From Streptomyces lydicus (GTDB taxonomy: Bacteria; Actinomycetota; Actinomycetes; Streptomycetales; Streptomycetaceae), in NCBI RefSeq assembly GCF_001729485.1, contig NZ_CP017157.1:3410001-3474000 (forward strand): 64,000 bases of DNA, given 5' to 3'. A model generated the notes under the pieces. The model ran no database searches. It saw only the letters and a list, made by a program, of their open reading frames with translations, and had not been told where the DNA came from. This document shows positions 37,201 to 45,568 of this stretch, one piece after another. Made by a program: the position numbers and the translations under genes. The number at the start of each line of letters is the position of its first letter. Positions within the stretch are counted from its first letter, which is position 1.

Positions 37201-38232
37201 ATGCGCACCCACCTCAAGCTCGCGACCGCCACGGCCGCCACGATGCTGGCCCTCACCACGCTGACCGCCTGCGGCGGGGGATCCTCCGCCGGAGCGGCCG
37301 ACGGCAAGGACGGCAAGATCAAGATCATGGTGGGGGGCCTCGACAAGGTCATCTACCTGCCCGCCAGACTGACCCAGCAGCTCGGCTACTTCGAGGACGA
37401 GGGCCTGCACGTCACCCTGCTCACCGAACCGGCCGGGGTGCAGGCCACCACCTCGCTGATCTCCGGTGACGTCCAGGGCGTCGTCGGCTTCTACGACCAC
37501 ACCCTCGACCTCCAGGTCAAGGGCAAGCAGGTGGAGTCGGTGGTGCAGCTCGCCCACGCCCCCGGCGAGGTCGAGGTGGTCTCCGACAAGGCCGCGGGCA
37601 GTCTCACCTCCGCCAAGGACTTCAAGGGCAAGAAGCTCGGCGTCACCGGCCTCGGCTCGTCCACCGACTTCCTCACCAAGTACCTCGCGGTGAAGAACGG
37701 GGTGCAGACCAACGAGTTCACGCCGGTGGCGGTCGGCGCCGGCCAGACCTTCATCTCCGCCCTCCAACAGGGTTCGATCCAGGGCGGGATGACGACCGAC
37801 CCGACGGTCGCGCAGATCGTGGACAAGAAGCTGGGCAAGGTCCTCATCGACATGCGGACGCCCGAGGGTTCCAAGGAGGCGCTCGGCGGCCCGTACCCCT
37901 CCTCCAGCCTCTACATGAACACCGACTGGGTGAACGGCCACAAGGACACCGTGCGCAAGCTGGCCCGGGCCTTCGTGAAGACCCTCAAGTGGATGTCCAC
38001 CCACTCCGCCGAGCAGATCGCCGCCAAGATGCCGTCCGACTACGCGCAGGGCGGCAAGCAGCTCTACGCCCAGGCGATCAAGGACACCCTGCCGATGTTC
38101 ACCAAGGACGGCGTGATGCCGGCCGACGGCCCGGCGACCGTCGAGCGGGTGCTGAAGGCGTTCAACCCCAACCTCAAGAACGCCACGGTGGATCTGAAGA
38201 AGACCTACACCACCGAGTTCGTCAAGAAGTAG
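37201..38232 (+). CDS. NitT/TauT-family ABC transporter substrate-binding lipoprotein
   Basis: A 343-residue lipoprotein with lipobox LTAC (Cys24) after a hydrophobic signal. The mature part has the NMT1/THI5-like fold: GGLDKVIYLPARLTQQLGYF near the start, then FKGKKLGVTGLGSSTDFL, typical of SsuA/TauA/NrtA relatives. Lys-rich surface segments are present. It supplies solute to the permease/ATPase encoded just before it. The ligand is not identifiable. It converges on the trypsin gene with 31 bases between. Confidence 0.9.
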   Translation: MRTHLKLATATAATMLALTTLTACGGGSSAGAADGKDGKIKIMVGGLDKVIYLPARLTQQLGYFEDEGLHVTLLTEPAGVQATTSLISGDVQGVVGFYDHTLDLQVKGKQVESVVQLAHAPGEVEVVSDKAAGSLTSAKDFKGKKLGVTGLGSSTDFLTKYLAVKNGVQTNEFTPVAVGAGQTFISALQQGSIQGGMTTDPTVAQIVDKKLGKVLIDMRTPEGSKEALGGPYPSSSLYMNTDWVNGHKDTVRKLARAFVKTLKWMSTHSAEQIAAKMPSDYAQGGKQLYAQAIKDTLPMFTKDGVMPADGPATVERVLKAFNPNLKNATVDLKKTYTTEFVKK

Positions 38233-38263
38233 GCGCGGCAGCCCCGGAGCGCGCGGGCCCGGC

Positions 38264-39331
38264 TCAGACGAAGTTGATGTCCGCCCGGGCCAGCAGCGGA
38301 TCGTCGACCAGCTGCCACAGCGGTACGGCGAAGTTGCCGGAGCCGTAACGGCCACCGAAGTGCAGCCCCAGCACACGGTGGTCGGCGAGGTCGATGACGG
38401 GCGAGCCGCTGTTGCCGCCCAGCGTGGAACAGTCGTGCCCCAGGGCGTCCTGGCCCGGCACCAGCCCCGTGGCGGTGCCGGGCTGCAGGCGTTTGACGTT
38501 GTAGATGTCCATGAAGATCCGGCGCATCGACTCCGGTTCGTTGCGTCGGCCGTCGTACGCCGGATAGCCGACGCAGTACACCGGGCGCCCGGGCAGGTCG
38601 GCGGGCGCGTCCGCGGCCACCGCCAGGGGCGTCGGCAGCGCCCCGGCCCCGGCCGGCGGCGCCACCCGCAGCAGGGCCAGATCGACGTCCTCGTGGATGC
38701 CCACCACCTCGACGACGTCGTAGGACGGGCCGCCGCCCCCCGGAGCGGTGTCGCCGTACTCCTCACCCGTGTCGACATTGGCCCTGATGCCCTGCTGGAA
38801 GCTCCAGCCGCGGCCGTCACCCCGGGCGAACTCCACCGCCACATGCCGGTTCGTCAGTACCGTGTCGGGTCCGACCAGGAAGGCCGTGCCCAGCCAGTCC
38901 AGGCTGAGGTGCCCGCTCAGCTCGACCCGCCCGACCCGCGCGAGCGACTCCCGGATCGCGTCCCGGTGGCCGTCCAGCACCGACCAGTCGCCCTGCTGCG
39001 GCGCGAAGTCGTGGTGCTGCACGAGGATCGCGGGCCGGCCCTCCAGCAGCACGATGGCCTCCATGCCGAAGGACTCGTCGTCGCTGATCTCGGCCGCCCG
39101 CCCCTCGGCGAGCTTCTCCAGCCCGGTGACGCCCGCCGACAGCACCCGGGTCCGCTCCTGCTGGGCGAACTGCGCGATCTGCCCGGCCGGCAGCTCGTCG
39201 GCGGGCAGTTCCTCCAGGGATTCGGGGATCTCCCAGGAGAGCCCGTCCCGCACCCGCGCCGCGACCTCCCGCAGGTCGGAGAAGACCTGTTCGGGCCCGG
39301 CCGCCACCGGTGATCCGCTCCTGCTGTGCAT
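38264..39331 (-). CDS. intracellular trypsin-like serine protease (last gene of conflict operon)
   Basis: A 355-residue protein without signal peptide. The trypsin-fold triad is His163 (LTNRHV), Asp217 (DVDLALL) and Ser308 in GNSGSP (306-311). The N-terminal 140 residues are a helical domain (EQVFSDLREVAARVRDGL, QIAQFAQQERTRVLSAGVTGLEKL) followed by the region around ILVQHHDF; this part is not a known protease pro-domain and may link it to the NTPase. It ends a six-gene run and lies 29 bases after the other trypsin gene. It is proposed to be an effector that cuts host or invader proteins when the NTPase is triggered. Confidence 0.88.
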   Translation of the reverse strand: MHSRSGSPVAAGPEQVFSDLREVAARVRDGLSWEIPESLEELPADELPAGQIAQFAQQERTRVLSAGVTGLEKLAEGRAAEISDDESFGMEAIVLLEGRPAILVQHHDFAPQQGDWSVLDGHRDAIRESLARVGRVELSGHLSLDWLGTAFLVGPDTVLTNRHVAVEFARGDGRGWSFQQGIRANVDTGEEYGDTAPGGGGPSYDVVEVVGIHEDVDLALLRVAPPAGAGALPTPLAVAADAPADLPGRPVYCVGYPAYDGRRNEPESMRRIFMDIYNVKRLQPGTATGLVPGQDALGHDCSTLGGNSGSPVIDLADHRVLGLHFGGRYGSGNFAVPLWQLVDDPLLARADINFV

Positions 39332-39360
39332 CTCGCCCTCCTCGGACGCTCGGTCAGCCG

Positions 39361-40500
39361 CTACGGTGCCGCCTGCGCGGCGGTGATCTCGGCGTGCACG
39401 CCGGGACTGCTGTTCTCCAGATGGCGCAGCACGCTGCGCATCTGCGTGCCGACATTGACGAAGGCCGTGGTCCTGCCCTGGAACTGCACGTTCTCCACCC
39501 GCCGGGTCCCCCGGTGCAGCGCCACCACCTTCCAGTCGTCGGTGAAGACCGGGGAACCGGACGAGCCGCCGCGGGTGTCGGTGAAGTAGCGGACGTCGTT
39601 CTCGTCCGCCTCGTAGACGAGGTTGTTGCGCAGCGCGACCCGCTTCGGCTGCCCGCCGGGATGCTGGATGATGTTGACCGCCACGTAGTCGCCCCGGGTC
39701 ACCACCAGCGGCCGCTCCGCCAGCCGCAGCACCGGCCGGGCCGGGCCGGCGGCCAGCCGCAGCACCGCGTAGTCGAGCGCGGCGTCCGCGGCGACCAGCT
39801 CGCCGACCGTGACCTCCGCCGTCTCCACCTCGTCGGTGTCGAAGTCGAAGCGGACCGTGGTGTGCTCCGCCTGGAGCCGCAGATCCTCCTCGTCGGCCAT
39901 CGGACGCCCGGCGCCGGTGCCCGCCCGCGCGTTGACCACGTGGTGATTGGTGATCAGCAGGTCCGGGGCGATCAGCCAGCCCGTCCCCGCGTGCGGGAAG
40001 CCGTTCGGCTGGAGCGGAGCGCCCCCTTGGTACGGCGGCACCTTGATCCGGGCCACCGCCCCGCCCGCGAGCTCACCGCCGCGCAGGAAGCCGATCGGGA
40101 CGGTGTCGTCCCGGTGGACGATCTCCTCCTTGATCTCCGCCGCCGGGGACGGCAGCCCGGCCAGCACGTCCGGCTCACCGCCCGCCTTGCGCGCCACCTC
40201 GTCCAGCGCCCGCTGGAAGACGGTGAGCGGTTCGGCCTCGGTGGTCTCCGCGACGGCGTTGCGCAGCCAGATCTCCAGCGGCACCGTGCCGTCCACCAGC
40301 CGCTCCACCCGGTTCATCTCGTTGAGGTCCGAGTGCACCTGGCGCCCGGGCGCCGGGTTGAGCGGCAGCGTGCCGCGGTAGCGGGGCATGACCCCGTCGA
40401 GCAGCAGCGGCCGCACCGCCGGGTCGGCGAGCCCGGTCTCCAGCGCGGCGTCCAGCACCTGGCGGATCTCGTCGGGGGAGAGGTAGAGGTAGCTGCTCAC
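39361..40500 (-). CDS. trypsin-like serine protease with N-terminal effector-associated-like domain
   Basis: A 379-residue protein without signal peptide. Residues about 5-85 are helical (LSPDEIRQVLDAALETGL, then LNEMNRVERLVDGTVPLEIWL) and resemble the effector-associated domains (EADs) described in STAND/conflict systems, where they tether effectors to NTPase hubs. The protease domain (about 130-355) has His187 (TNHHVV), Asp243 (LDYAVLRL) and Ser314 in GGSSGSP. Its start overlaps the STAND gene stop by four bases, so the two are translationally coupled. EAD assignment is by pattern only. Confidence 0.85.
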   Translation of the reverse strand: MSSYLYLSPDEIRQVLDAALETGLADPAVRPLLLDGVMPRYRGTLPLNPAPGRQVHSDLNEMNRVERLVDGTVPLEIWLRNAVAETTEAEPLTVFQRALDEVARKAGGEPDVLAGLPSPAAEIKEEIVHRDDTVPIGFLRGGELAGGAVARIKVPPYQGGAPLQPNGFPHAGTGWLIAPDLLITNHHVVNARAGTGAGRPMADEEDLRLQAEHTTVRFDFDTDEVETAEVTVGELVAADAALDYAVLRLAAGPARPVLRLAERPLVVTRGDYVAVNIIQHPGGQPKRVALRNNLVYEADENDVRYFTDTRGGSSGSPVFTDDWKVVALHRGTRRVENVQFQGRTTAFVNVGTQMRSVLRHLENSSPGVHAEITAAQAAP

Positions 40501-43481
40501 CGGCCACCCCGCCCGGCCGCGCTGGTCTTCTCCGGCCTCGTGCGGCCCGCCGCCGGCGCCGTTGCCGGCCGGCCGCCGCTGCCCGCGCCCATCGCCGCGG
40601 CCACCCCGGCGACGATCTCACCACTGGTGTCCGGGACGTCCAGCAGCCGCCGGGCCAGCGCGTCGAGCGTGCCGCGATCCCGGGCCAGCCGCAGGATGCC
40701 GGCGATGCCGGTGGGGGCCCCGCCCGCCTGCGGCCTGGTCGGGCCCGCCGCGTCGTCGAGGATCTCCATCACCCGGCCCAGCAGCGCCGGCTGCCGGTGG
40801 GTGGCCCGCCGCATCGCGGCGCCCAGCTCGTCCAGCGTCTCGTCGTCGGCGGGCAGCCCCACCACCTCCAGGGCGTGGGCGAGCGCTCCCGGGGCCCGCT
40901 GGTAGATCTGCGAGGCCACCGCGCGCACCAGCACCGGCCGGCCGGCGAGCACCGCGTCGGGCAACTCCGCCAGCTGCGCCGCGAGTTGCTGGTCCGTCTC
41001 GCTCCGCACCTCGGCGCCGTCGTCGGCCAGCTGGGCCCGGGCCAGCAGCGCGCCCATCGCCTCCAGGTCCTGCCCGAGGCCCATCGCGACGTCCTCCGCC
41101 GTGCGCAGCGCACGGTCCGCGCCGCGCCGGTCGCCGTCCTCCTGCGCGAGCCGGGCGGACAGCAACAGCAGCTCCAGCCGGTGCTCCCCGCACCCGGCGT
41201 GCTCCGCCGGCCCGAGGGCCTCGGCCACGGCCCGGCGGGCCTCGTCCCGCCGCCCCAGCCGGTTCAGGGTCTCCGCGTACAGCGCGTGCAGCGGACTGCA
41301 CGGGGTCCAGGGCCGGCGCCGGCCGAGCCGCTCCGACGCCGCCTCGGCGAAGCCCTGCGCCAGCAGGTCCTCGACCTCCCGGGCGGCGATCCGCTCCCAG
41401 TCCTCCTGGTCGGCGCCCGCCGCCACCTTGTCGGGAGCGCCGCCGCCGAGCCGGGCCGTCAGCAGTCCCGCGGCCCGCGGTGTCATGTCCTGCTGCGCGC
41501 CGGCCAGGAATCGCTCGACGCCCGGCAGCCAGCGCTCCTCCACCGCGCGCGGGTCCTCGTCCAGCCGCAGCCGGTGGTAGATCTCCTCGGCGCGCGCCTC
41601 CAGCCCGTCCCGCGCCGCGTAGTACTCGACCGCCCGGCGTTCGACGGCGCGCATCACCTCCGTACGGTCACCGCCCGGCAGCCGCAGCATGATGGCGCGC
41701 ACGTCGCCGCGGTAGCGGACGGCGCCCGGACGGACCGGCTCGACCATGTCCAGGCGGCTCAACGCGGCGAAGAGCTCGCCGGCCCGGTCCCCGGCCGGCA
41801 CCCGCAGCCCGCAGGGGCCGGCCAGTACCTGCTTGACGATCTCCGGGGTGATGACCCGCAGCACCAGTCCCGGGTGCGCGAGCCGGCGGACGTCGGCGTC
41901 GGCGATATGGCTGAGGATCCGGTCGTAGAGGATGCCCTGCACCAGCAGTTGGTCGACGCGGCGGAAGACCTCGCGGCGGCGCTCGGGCAGGCTGCGGATC
42001 AGCTCCCCGGCCTCTCCGGGCCCGTCCCCGGTGAGGGTGGCCGCCCGCGCCGCCAGCCGGAGGCTGAGCGGGTGCCCGCCGACCCGGTGGGCCAGCTCCC
42101 GGGCGACGTCCGTCTCCCGTACCCCGCACGACATCAGCACGTCGACGGACGCATCGGTGTCCAGCTCGCCGAGTTCGATGTCGAGCGGTGTGGTGGTCTT
42201 CGCGGGATGGTCCACCGGTGCCCGCCCGGCGGCGAGGAAGCGCAGCCCCGGGTAGGCGCGCTGCAGCGCGAGGAAGATCGCCCAGGTCCGGCCCAGTGCC
42301 GGTGAGCCGCGGTACTGCGCCTCCTCGCACGAGTCGAGGACCATCACGAACGGCGGATCCGGCTGGTCCGGGGAGGTCTTGTGCTCCGCGACGGCCCGCA
42401 CCAGGACGTCGGCGACCCGCCGGATCAGATCGGTCTCCCGCCCGGTGGCCAGCAGCTGGAACTGCTGCGAGGAGCGGCGCCCCAACACCGCCCGGGTGGT
42501 GGCGAGTTCATGCAGCTGGGTGACCCGCTCCTGTCCCTCGCGCTGGCTGCGGGCGGCCTGCTGGCACTCGTCGGCCAGCGCGTCCAGCTCGGCGCGGTGG
42601 GCGGGGTACTGGACACCGAGCTGCCGGGCGGCCTCCGCGATCAGGGTGACCGGCTCCTGGATGGCGAGGGTGGGCCGCTCGAAGTCGATGTACGCGAACG
42701 GGAAGCCGCCGGACGGGTCGCGGGCACCGTCCAGCACGAGCTTCGCGAGGAGGGTGCTCTTGCCCATCCCGCCCGGGCCGTGGATGACCAGCGGCGGCAC
42801 CGGCACCGGGGCGGCCGGCCGGCCGGGCTCCGCCGGCGCACCCGGCGTGCCGACATAGGCCCGCAGCGCCGCCATCTCCCGGGCACGCCCCCGGAACGCC
42901 CGGCTGACGAGGCGTTCGAGGGGCTCCAGCAGCCTGGCCCGCTCCAGGGCGTGCTGCAGCTCGGCGGGGTCCGGAAGGCCGGTCACCCGCGGGACCTGCG
43001 ACAGCCACAGCACCGCCTGCAGGGCCTCGGCCAGTTCGCCGGCGCCGAGCCGCTCCGTCGCCGGCGGATGGCCGAACAGGTGGGCCAGCGCGAAGCGTTC
43101 CGGGCCGGGCCCGGAGGGGAGCTGGCCGATGTTGCACGCCAGGAGGCGCCGGGCGGCCTCGGGCCCGGCCAGGGCGCGCAGCGTCTCCTCCCGCACCTCG
43201 GTCTTGAGGGCCCACTCCGGCTGGTCCGGCATCCCCAGGGTCGTACAGTCGTCGACCAGTTCCAGGACCGCGCCGCCGGTGGCGTGCTTCTCCCCGGGCA
43301 GCCGCAGCAGCCGCGGGTCGAACCGGGCCAGCAGACAGGCCGCCTCCCGGTAGGCGCGGCGGGCGCGGGAGACCTGCCGGGTGCGGTCCCCGCCGGTGTG
43401 CAGCGCCTCGCGGAGCCGGGCGGCGAACAGCTCCCGCAGTCCGGACGGCGGCGCGGGGCGCTCAGAGGGACCGGTAGACAC
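40497..43481 (-). CDS. STAND-type NTPase with helical-repeat C-terminus
   Basis: A 994-residue signalling NTPase. A helical N-terminal domain (1-195) precedes Walker A GPGGMGKS (235-242), Walker B PFVMVLDSCEE (377-387), the sensor FLAAGR (415-420) and the GGHPLSLRLAAR winged-helix signature (468-479), which together define the STAND class. Residues about 640-920 are Ala/Leu/Arg-rich TPR-like repeats, usually the ligand sensor. The start is GTG 43481, overlapping the preceding ATPase gene by 20 bases. It is the likely hub that senses infection or stress and activates the linked nuclease, hydrolase or proteases. Confidence 0.88.
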   Translation of the reverse strand: MSTGPSERPAPPSGLRELFAARLREALHTGGDRTRQVSRARRAYREAACLLARFDPRLLRLPGEKHATGGAVLELVDDCTTLGMPDQPEWALKTEVREETLRALAGPEAARRLLACNIGQLPSGPGPERFALAHLFGHPPATERLGAGELAEALQAVLWLSQVPRVTGLPDPAELQHALERARLLEPLERLVSRAFRGRAREMAALRAYVGTPGAPAEPGRPAAPVPVPPLVIHGPGGMGKSTLLAKLVLDGARDPSGGFPFAYIDFERPTLAIQEPVTLIAEAARQLGVQYPAHRAELDALADECQQAARSQREGQERVTQLHELATTRAVLGRRSSQQFQLLATGRETDLIRRVADVLVRAVAEHKTSPDQPDPPFVMVLDSCEEAQYRGSPALGRTWAIFLALQRAYPGLRFLAAGRAPVDHPAKTTTPLDIELGELDTDASVDVLMSCGVRETDVARELAHRVGGHPLSLRLAARAATLTGDGPGEAGELIRSLPERRREVFRRVDQLLVQGILYDRILSHIADADVRRLAHPGLVLRVITPEIVKQVLAGPCGLRVPAGDRAGELFAALSRLDMVEPVRPGAVRYRGDVRAIMLRLPGGDRTEVMRAVERRAVEYYAARDGLEARAEEIYHRLRLDEDPRAVEERWLPGVERFLAGAQQDMTPRAAGLLTARLGGGAPDKVAAGADQEDWERIAAREVEDLLAQGFAEAASERLGRRRPWTPCSPLHALYAETLNRLGRRDEARRAVAEALGPAEHAGCGEHRLELLLLSARLAQEDGDRRGADRALRTAEDVAMGLGQDLEAMGALLARAQLADDGAEVRSETDQQLAAQLAELPDAVLAGRPVLVRAVASQIYQRAPGALAHALEVVGLPADDETLDELGAAMRRATHRQPALLGRVMEILDDAAGPTRPQAGGAPTGIAGILRLARDRGTLDALARRLLDVPDTSGEIVAGVAAAMGAGSGGRPATAPAAGRTRPEKTSAAGRGGR

Positions 43482-44586
43482 GGATCGCTCCCTCCGCCGC
43501 CGTACAGAGCCTGCGCATGTAGCTCTCGCCGCCCGCGGCTTCCGTCTCGATGGCGCGCAGCACCTCGTCCACGGCCACCTCGACGAGCTCGTCGATGGAG
43601 GCGTCCCGCGGCCCGCCGCGCAGGAGCTCCGGCGGGTCTTCGTGGAAGACCTGGTGGAAGAAGGAGTGCAACTCGCCCGGGCCGGCGGGCCGCGCGGTGT
43701 CCCAGCAGAGGTTTCCGCGTAAGTCGTAGGGGAGTTGGCGCATCGCGCGCCCGTACCCGAGCAGCACCAGCCGGGGCGCCTGGTCGCCGCGGGCGGCGGC
43801 GTGCTCGTACAGGGCCGTCGCGAGCTGCCCGATGAAGTCCCACACGTCGGAGCTGGGGTCGAGCTCGTCGCACTCGTCGAGGACCAGCCACAGGCGCTCC
43901 TCGGCGGCGGTCGCCCGCCCGGCCACCCAGTGCGCCGCCTCGTCGATCGACGGCAGCAGGTCGTTGAGGTCGGTCGGGTTCAGCGGGGAGGCGCCCTCGC
44001 CGGGACCGGCGACGAAGTCGGCCAGCCGCCGTACGACCTTGGCGGCGGTGGAGGTGCGCGACAGCGTGACCCGCACCGGGCGGAATCCGCTGTGCTGCCC
44101 GATGTGGCGCAGGAAGTTGTAGGTGTACGACCGGCCGCTGCCCGGCTCGCCGTCGACCAGCAGGATGAACTTCTCGGGGTCCGCGAGGAACCGCCGCAGC
44201 GTCTCGCGCAGATCCTCCCGGCCGATGAAGGCTTCGGTGCCGTTCTTCAGCACACAGGCACGGAAGTTGTCCCGTGCCGCGTGGGCGCGGAAGTCCTCGC
44301 GCAGCCGCTCCAGCAGGTCCCGGGCCTTGACGATGTCCGGGAGCACCGCCAGCCGGTCGACCGTGGTCAGCGCCTCGACCAGGCGCAGCTGCCGCTCGAT
44401 GCCGGTGCGCGAGGCGTGCACGAGCGCGCGGGCGTTCTCGGAGCTGACACGGGTGAGCGGCAGGGCGCTGACGAACTCCGGGGCGAAGCCGTACTGGGCG
44501 AGCTGGGAGTGCGGGTCGGTGGTGTCGAGCAGGTACTCCTGGGCCCAGGTGGTGACCAGGTCCCACTCCGTTTCGGTCAGCGGCAT
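43462..44586 (-). CDS. P-loop ATPase with N-terminal helical domain and altered Walker A
   Basis: A 374-residue protein. Residues 1-95 form a helical domain similar in style to effector-associated domains; the P-loop domain starts at FIGREDLRETLRRFL (about 121-135). Walker A reads GEPGSGRS (about 146-153), with Arg instead of the catalytic Lys. Walker B LVLDECDE (about 234-241) and the sensor-like RLVLLGYGR are intact. Such an AAA/STAND-like protein could be a regulatory partner of the larger NTPase. ATG 44586 is given; GTG 44604 would overlap the hydrolase stop. Confidence 0.8.
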   Translation of the reverse strand: MPLTETEWDLVTTWAQEYLLDTTDPHSQLAQYGFAPEFVSALPLTRVSSENARALVHASRTGIERQLRLVEALTTVDRLAVLPDIVKARDLLERLREDFRAHAARDNFRACVLKNGTEAFIGREDLRETLRRFLADPEKFILLVDGEPGSGRSYTYNFLRHIGQHSGFRPVRVTLSRTSTAAKVVRRLADFVAGPGEGASPLNPTDLNDLLPSIDEAAHWVAGRATAAEERLWLVLDECDELDPSSDVWDFIGQLATALYEHAAARGDQAPRLVLLGYGRAMRQLPYDLRGNLCWDTARPAGPGELHSFFHQVFHEDPPELLRGGPRDASIDELVEVAVDEVLRAIETEAAGGESYMRRLCTAAEGAIRVYRSL

Positions 44587-44593
44587 CCGGTGC

Positions 44594-45550
44594 CTACCCG
44601 CCACCGTCGCCGAAGATCCGCTGCACCGGTTCCCTGACCTCGCGCTGGGACAGGTACTCGGCGATGCCGTGGTGGTTCCTGCTGTCGTTGGTCACCAGCA
44701 CGTCGGTGATCCGTTCCTGCGGCGCGTACTCGGGGCGCAGGGTGTGGTCGAGGGCCACCAGGTCCCGCAGGTCCGAGGCGTTGCGCCAGGCGGTCACCCC
44801 CGCGGGGACGGCCGGCGGCCGCGCCAGGTGGTCCTGCACCTCGGAGACCGCCAGCGGGGAGCCAACGGTGACCAGCAGGTCCACCGCGCGCCCCTGCTCC
44901 TGGAGCACCTCGTACGCGATGATCGTGCCCAGGCTGTGCCCGACCACCACGAGCGGGCCGCCGTCCAGGCCGTCCAGGGCCCGGGCGACCACCTCGCGCA
45001 TCGCCGGCCCCGCCCCGCCGAAGAAGTAGGCGTACACGTCCTTGAAGGCGTGCTGGACCAGCAGCCGGAACACCGCGGTACGGCCCGACCGGGGCAGCCA
45101 CAGCGCCTCCAGCGGGAGCGCGGCCGAGGGCTCCTCGGGCGTGCCGGCCTCCGCGAGGGTGTCCGCCAGGTACGTCATGTCCCGCAGCCAGTCGGCCAGC
45201 GCGCTCTCGTCGGGACGCAGCCGCCCCGCCACGGCGGCCGACTCCTCCACCGCGGCCGCACCGGTCTCCCCGCGCGCCTCCTGCAGGGTCCGCGCCACGA
45301 AGTCCTCCGGCGGTTCGGGCGCGGCACCGGCCGGGACGTCCACCGCCTCCTCGTCCCGCTCCGGCGCGCCGTCCAGCGGGTCCGGGCCGAAGTCGGGCAG
45401 CGGCTCGGGGTACCGCAGCGGGGCCCAGTACGCCATCCGTGACGCCGCGCCCATGTCGTGGCCGAACAGCGCCGTGTCCCACTGGGACTTCAGCAGCTCC
45501 GGACGGACCTTGTTCCCGTTGCCGTGGACGTAGACCACGCTGGGCGGCAT
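44594..45550 (-). CDS. alpha/beta-hydrolase (lipase/esterase-like), candidate effector
   Basis: A 318-residue cytoplasmic protein. Strand 1 reads VVYVHGNGN with the oxyanion-type HGNG (9-12), the nucleophile elbow is GHSLG (204-208, Ser206), an acidic residue sits near Asp262/265, and the catalytic His is His293 or His294 in NHHGIAEYL. An insert (about 55-150) rich in Glu/Ala separates the first strand from the elbow. The PGAP1-like arrangement suggests a lipase; in a conflict operon it could attack the host membrane. The next gene begins near its stop codon. Confidence 0.85.
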   Translation of the reverse strand: MPPSVVYVHGNGNKVRPELLKSQWDTALFGHDMGAASRMAYWAPLRYPEPLPDFGPDPLDGAPERDEEAVDVPAGAAPEPPEDFVARTLQEARGETGAAAVEESAAVAGRLRPDESALADWLRDMTYLADTLAEAGTPEEPSAALPLEALWLPRSGRTAVFRLLVQHAFKDVYAYFFGGAGPAMREVVARALDGLDGGPLVVVGHSLGTIIAYEVLQEQGRAVDLLVTVGSPLAVSEVQDHLARPPAVPAGVTAWRNASDLRDLVALDHTLRPEYAPQERITDVLVTNDSRNHHGIAEYLSQREVREPVQRIFGDGGG

Positions 45551-45568
45551 CGTGCTTCCTCTCGTCGG

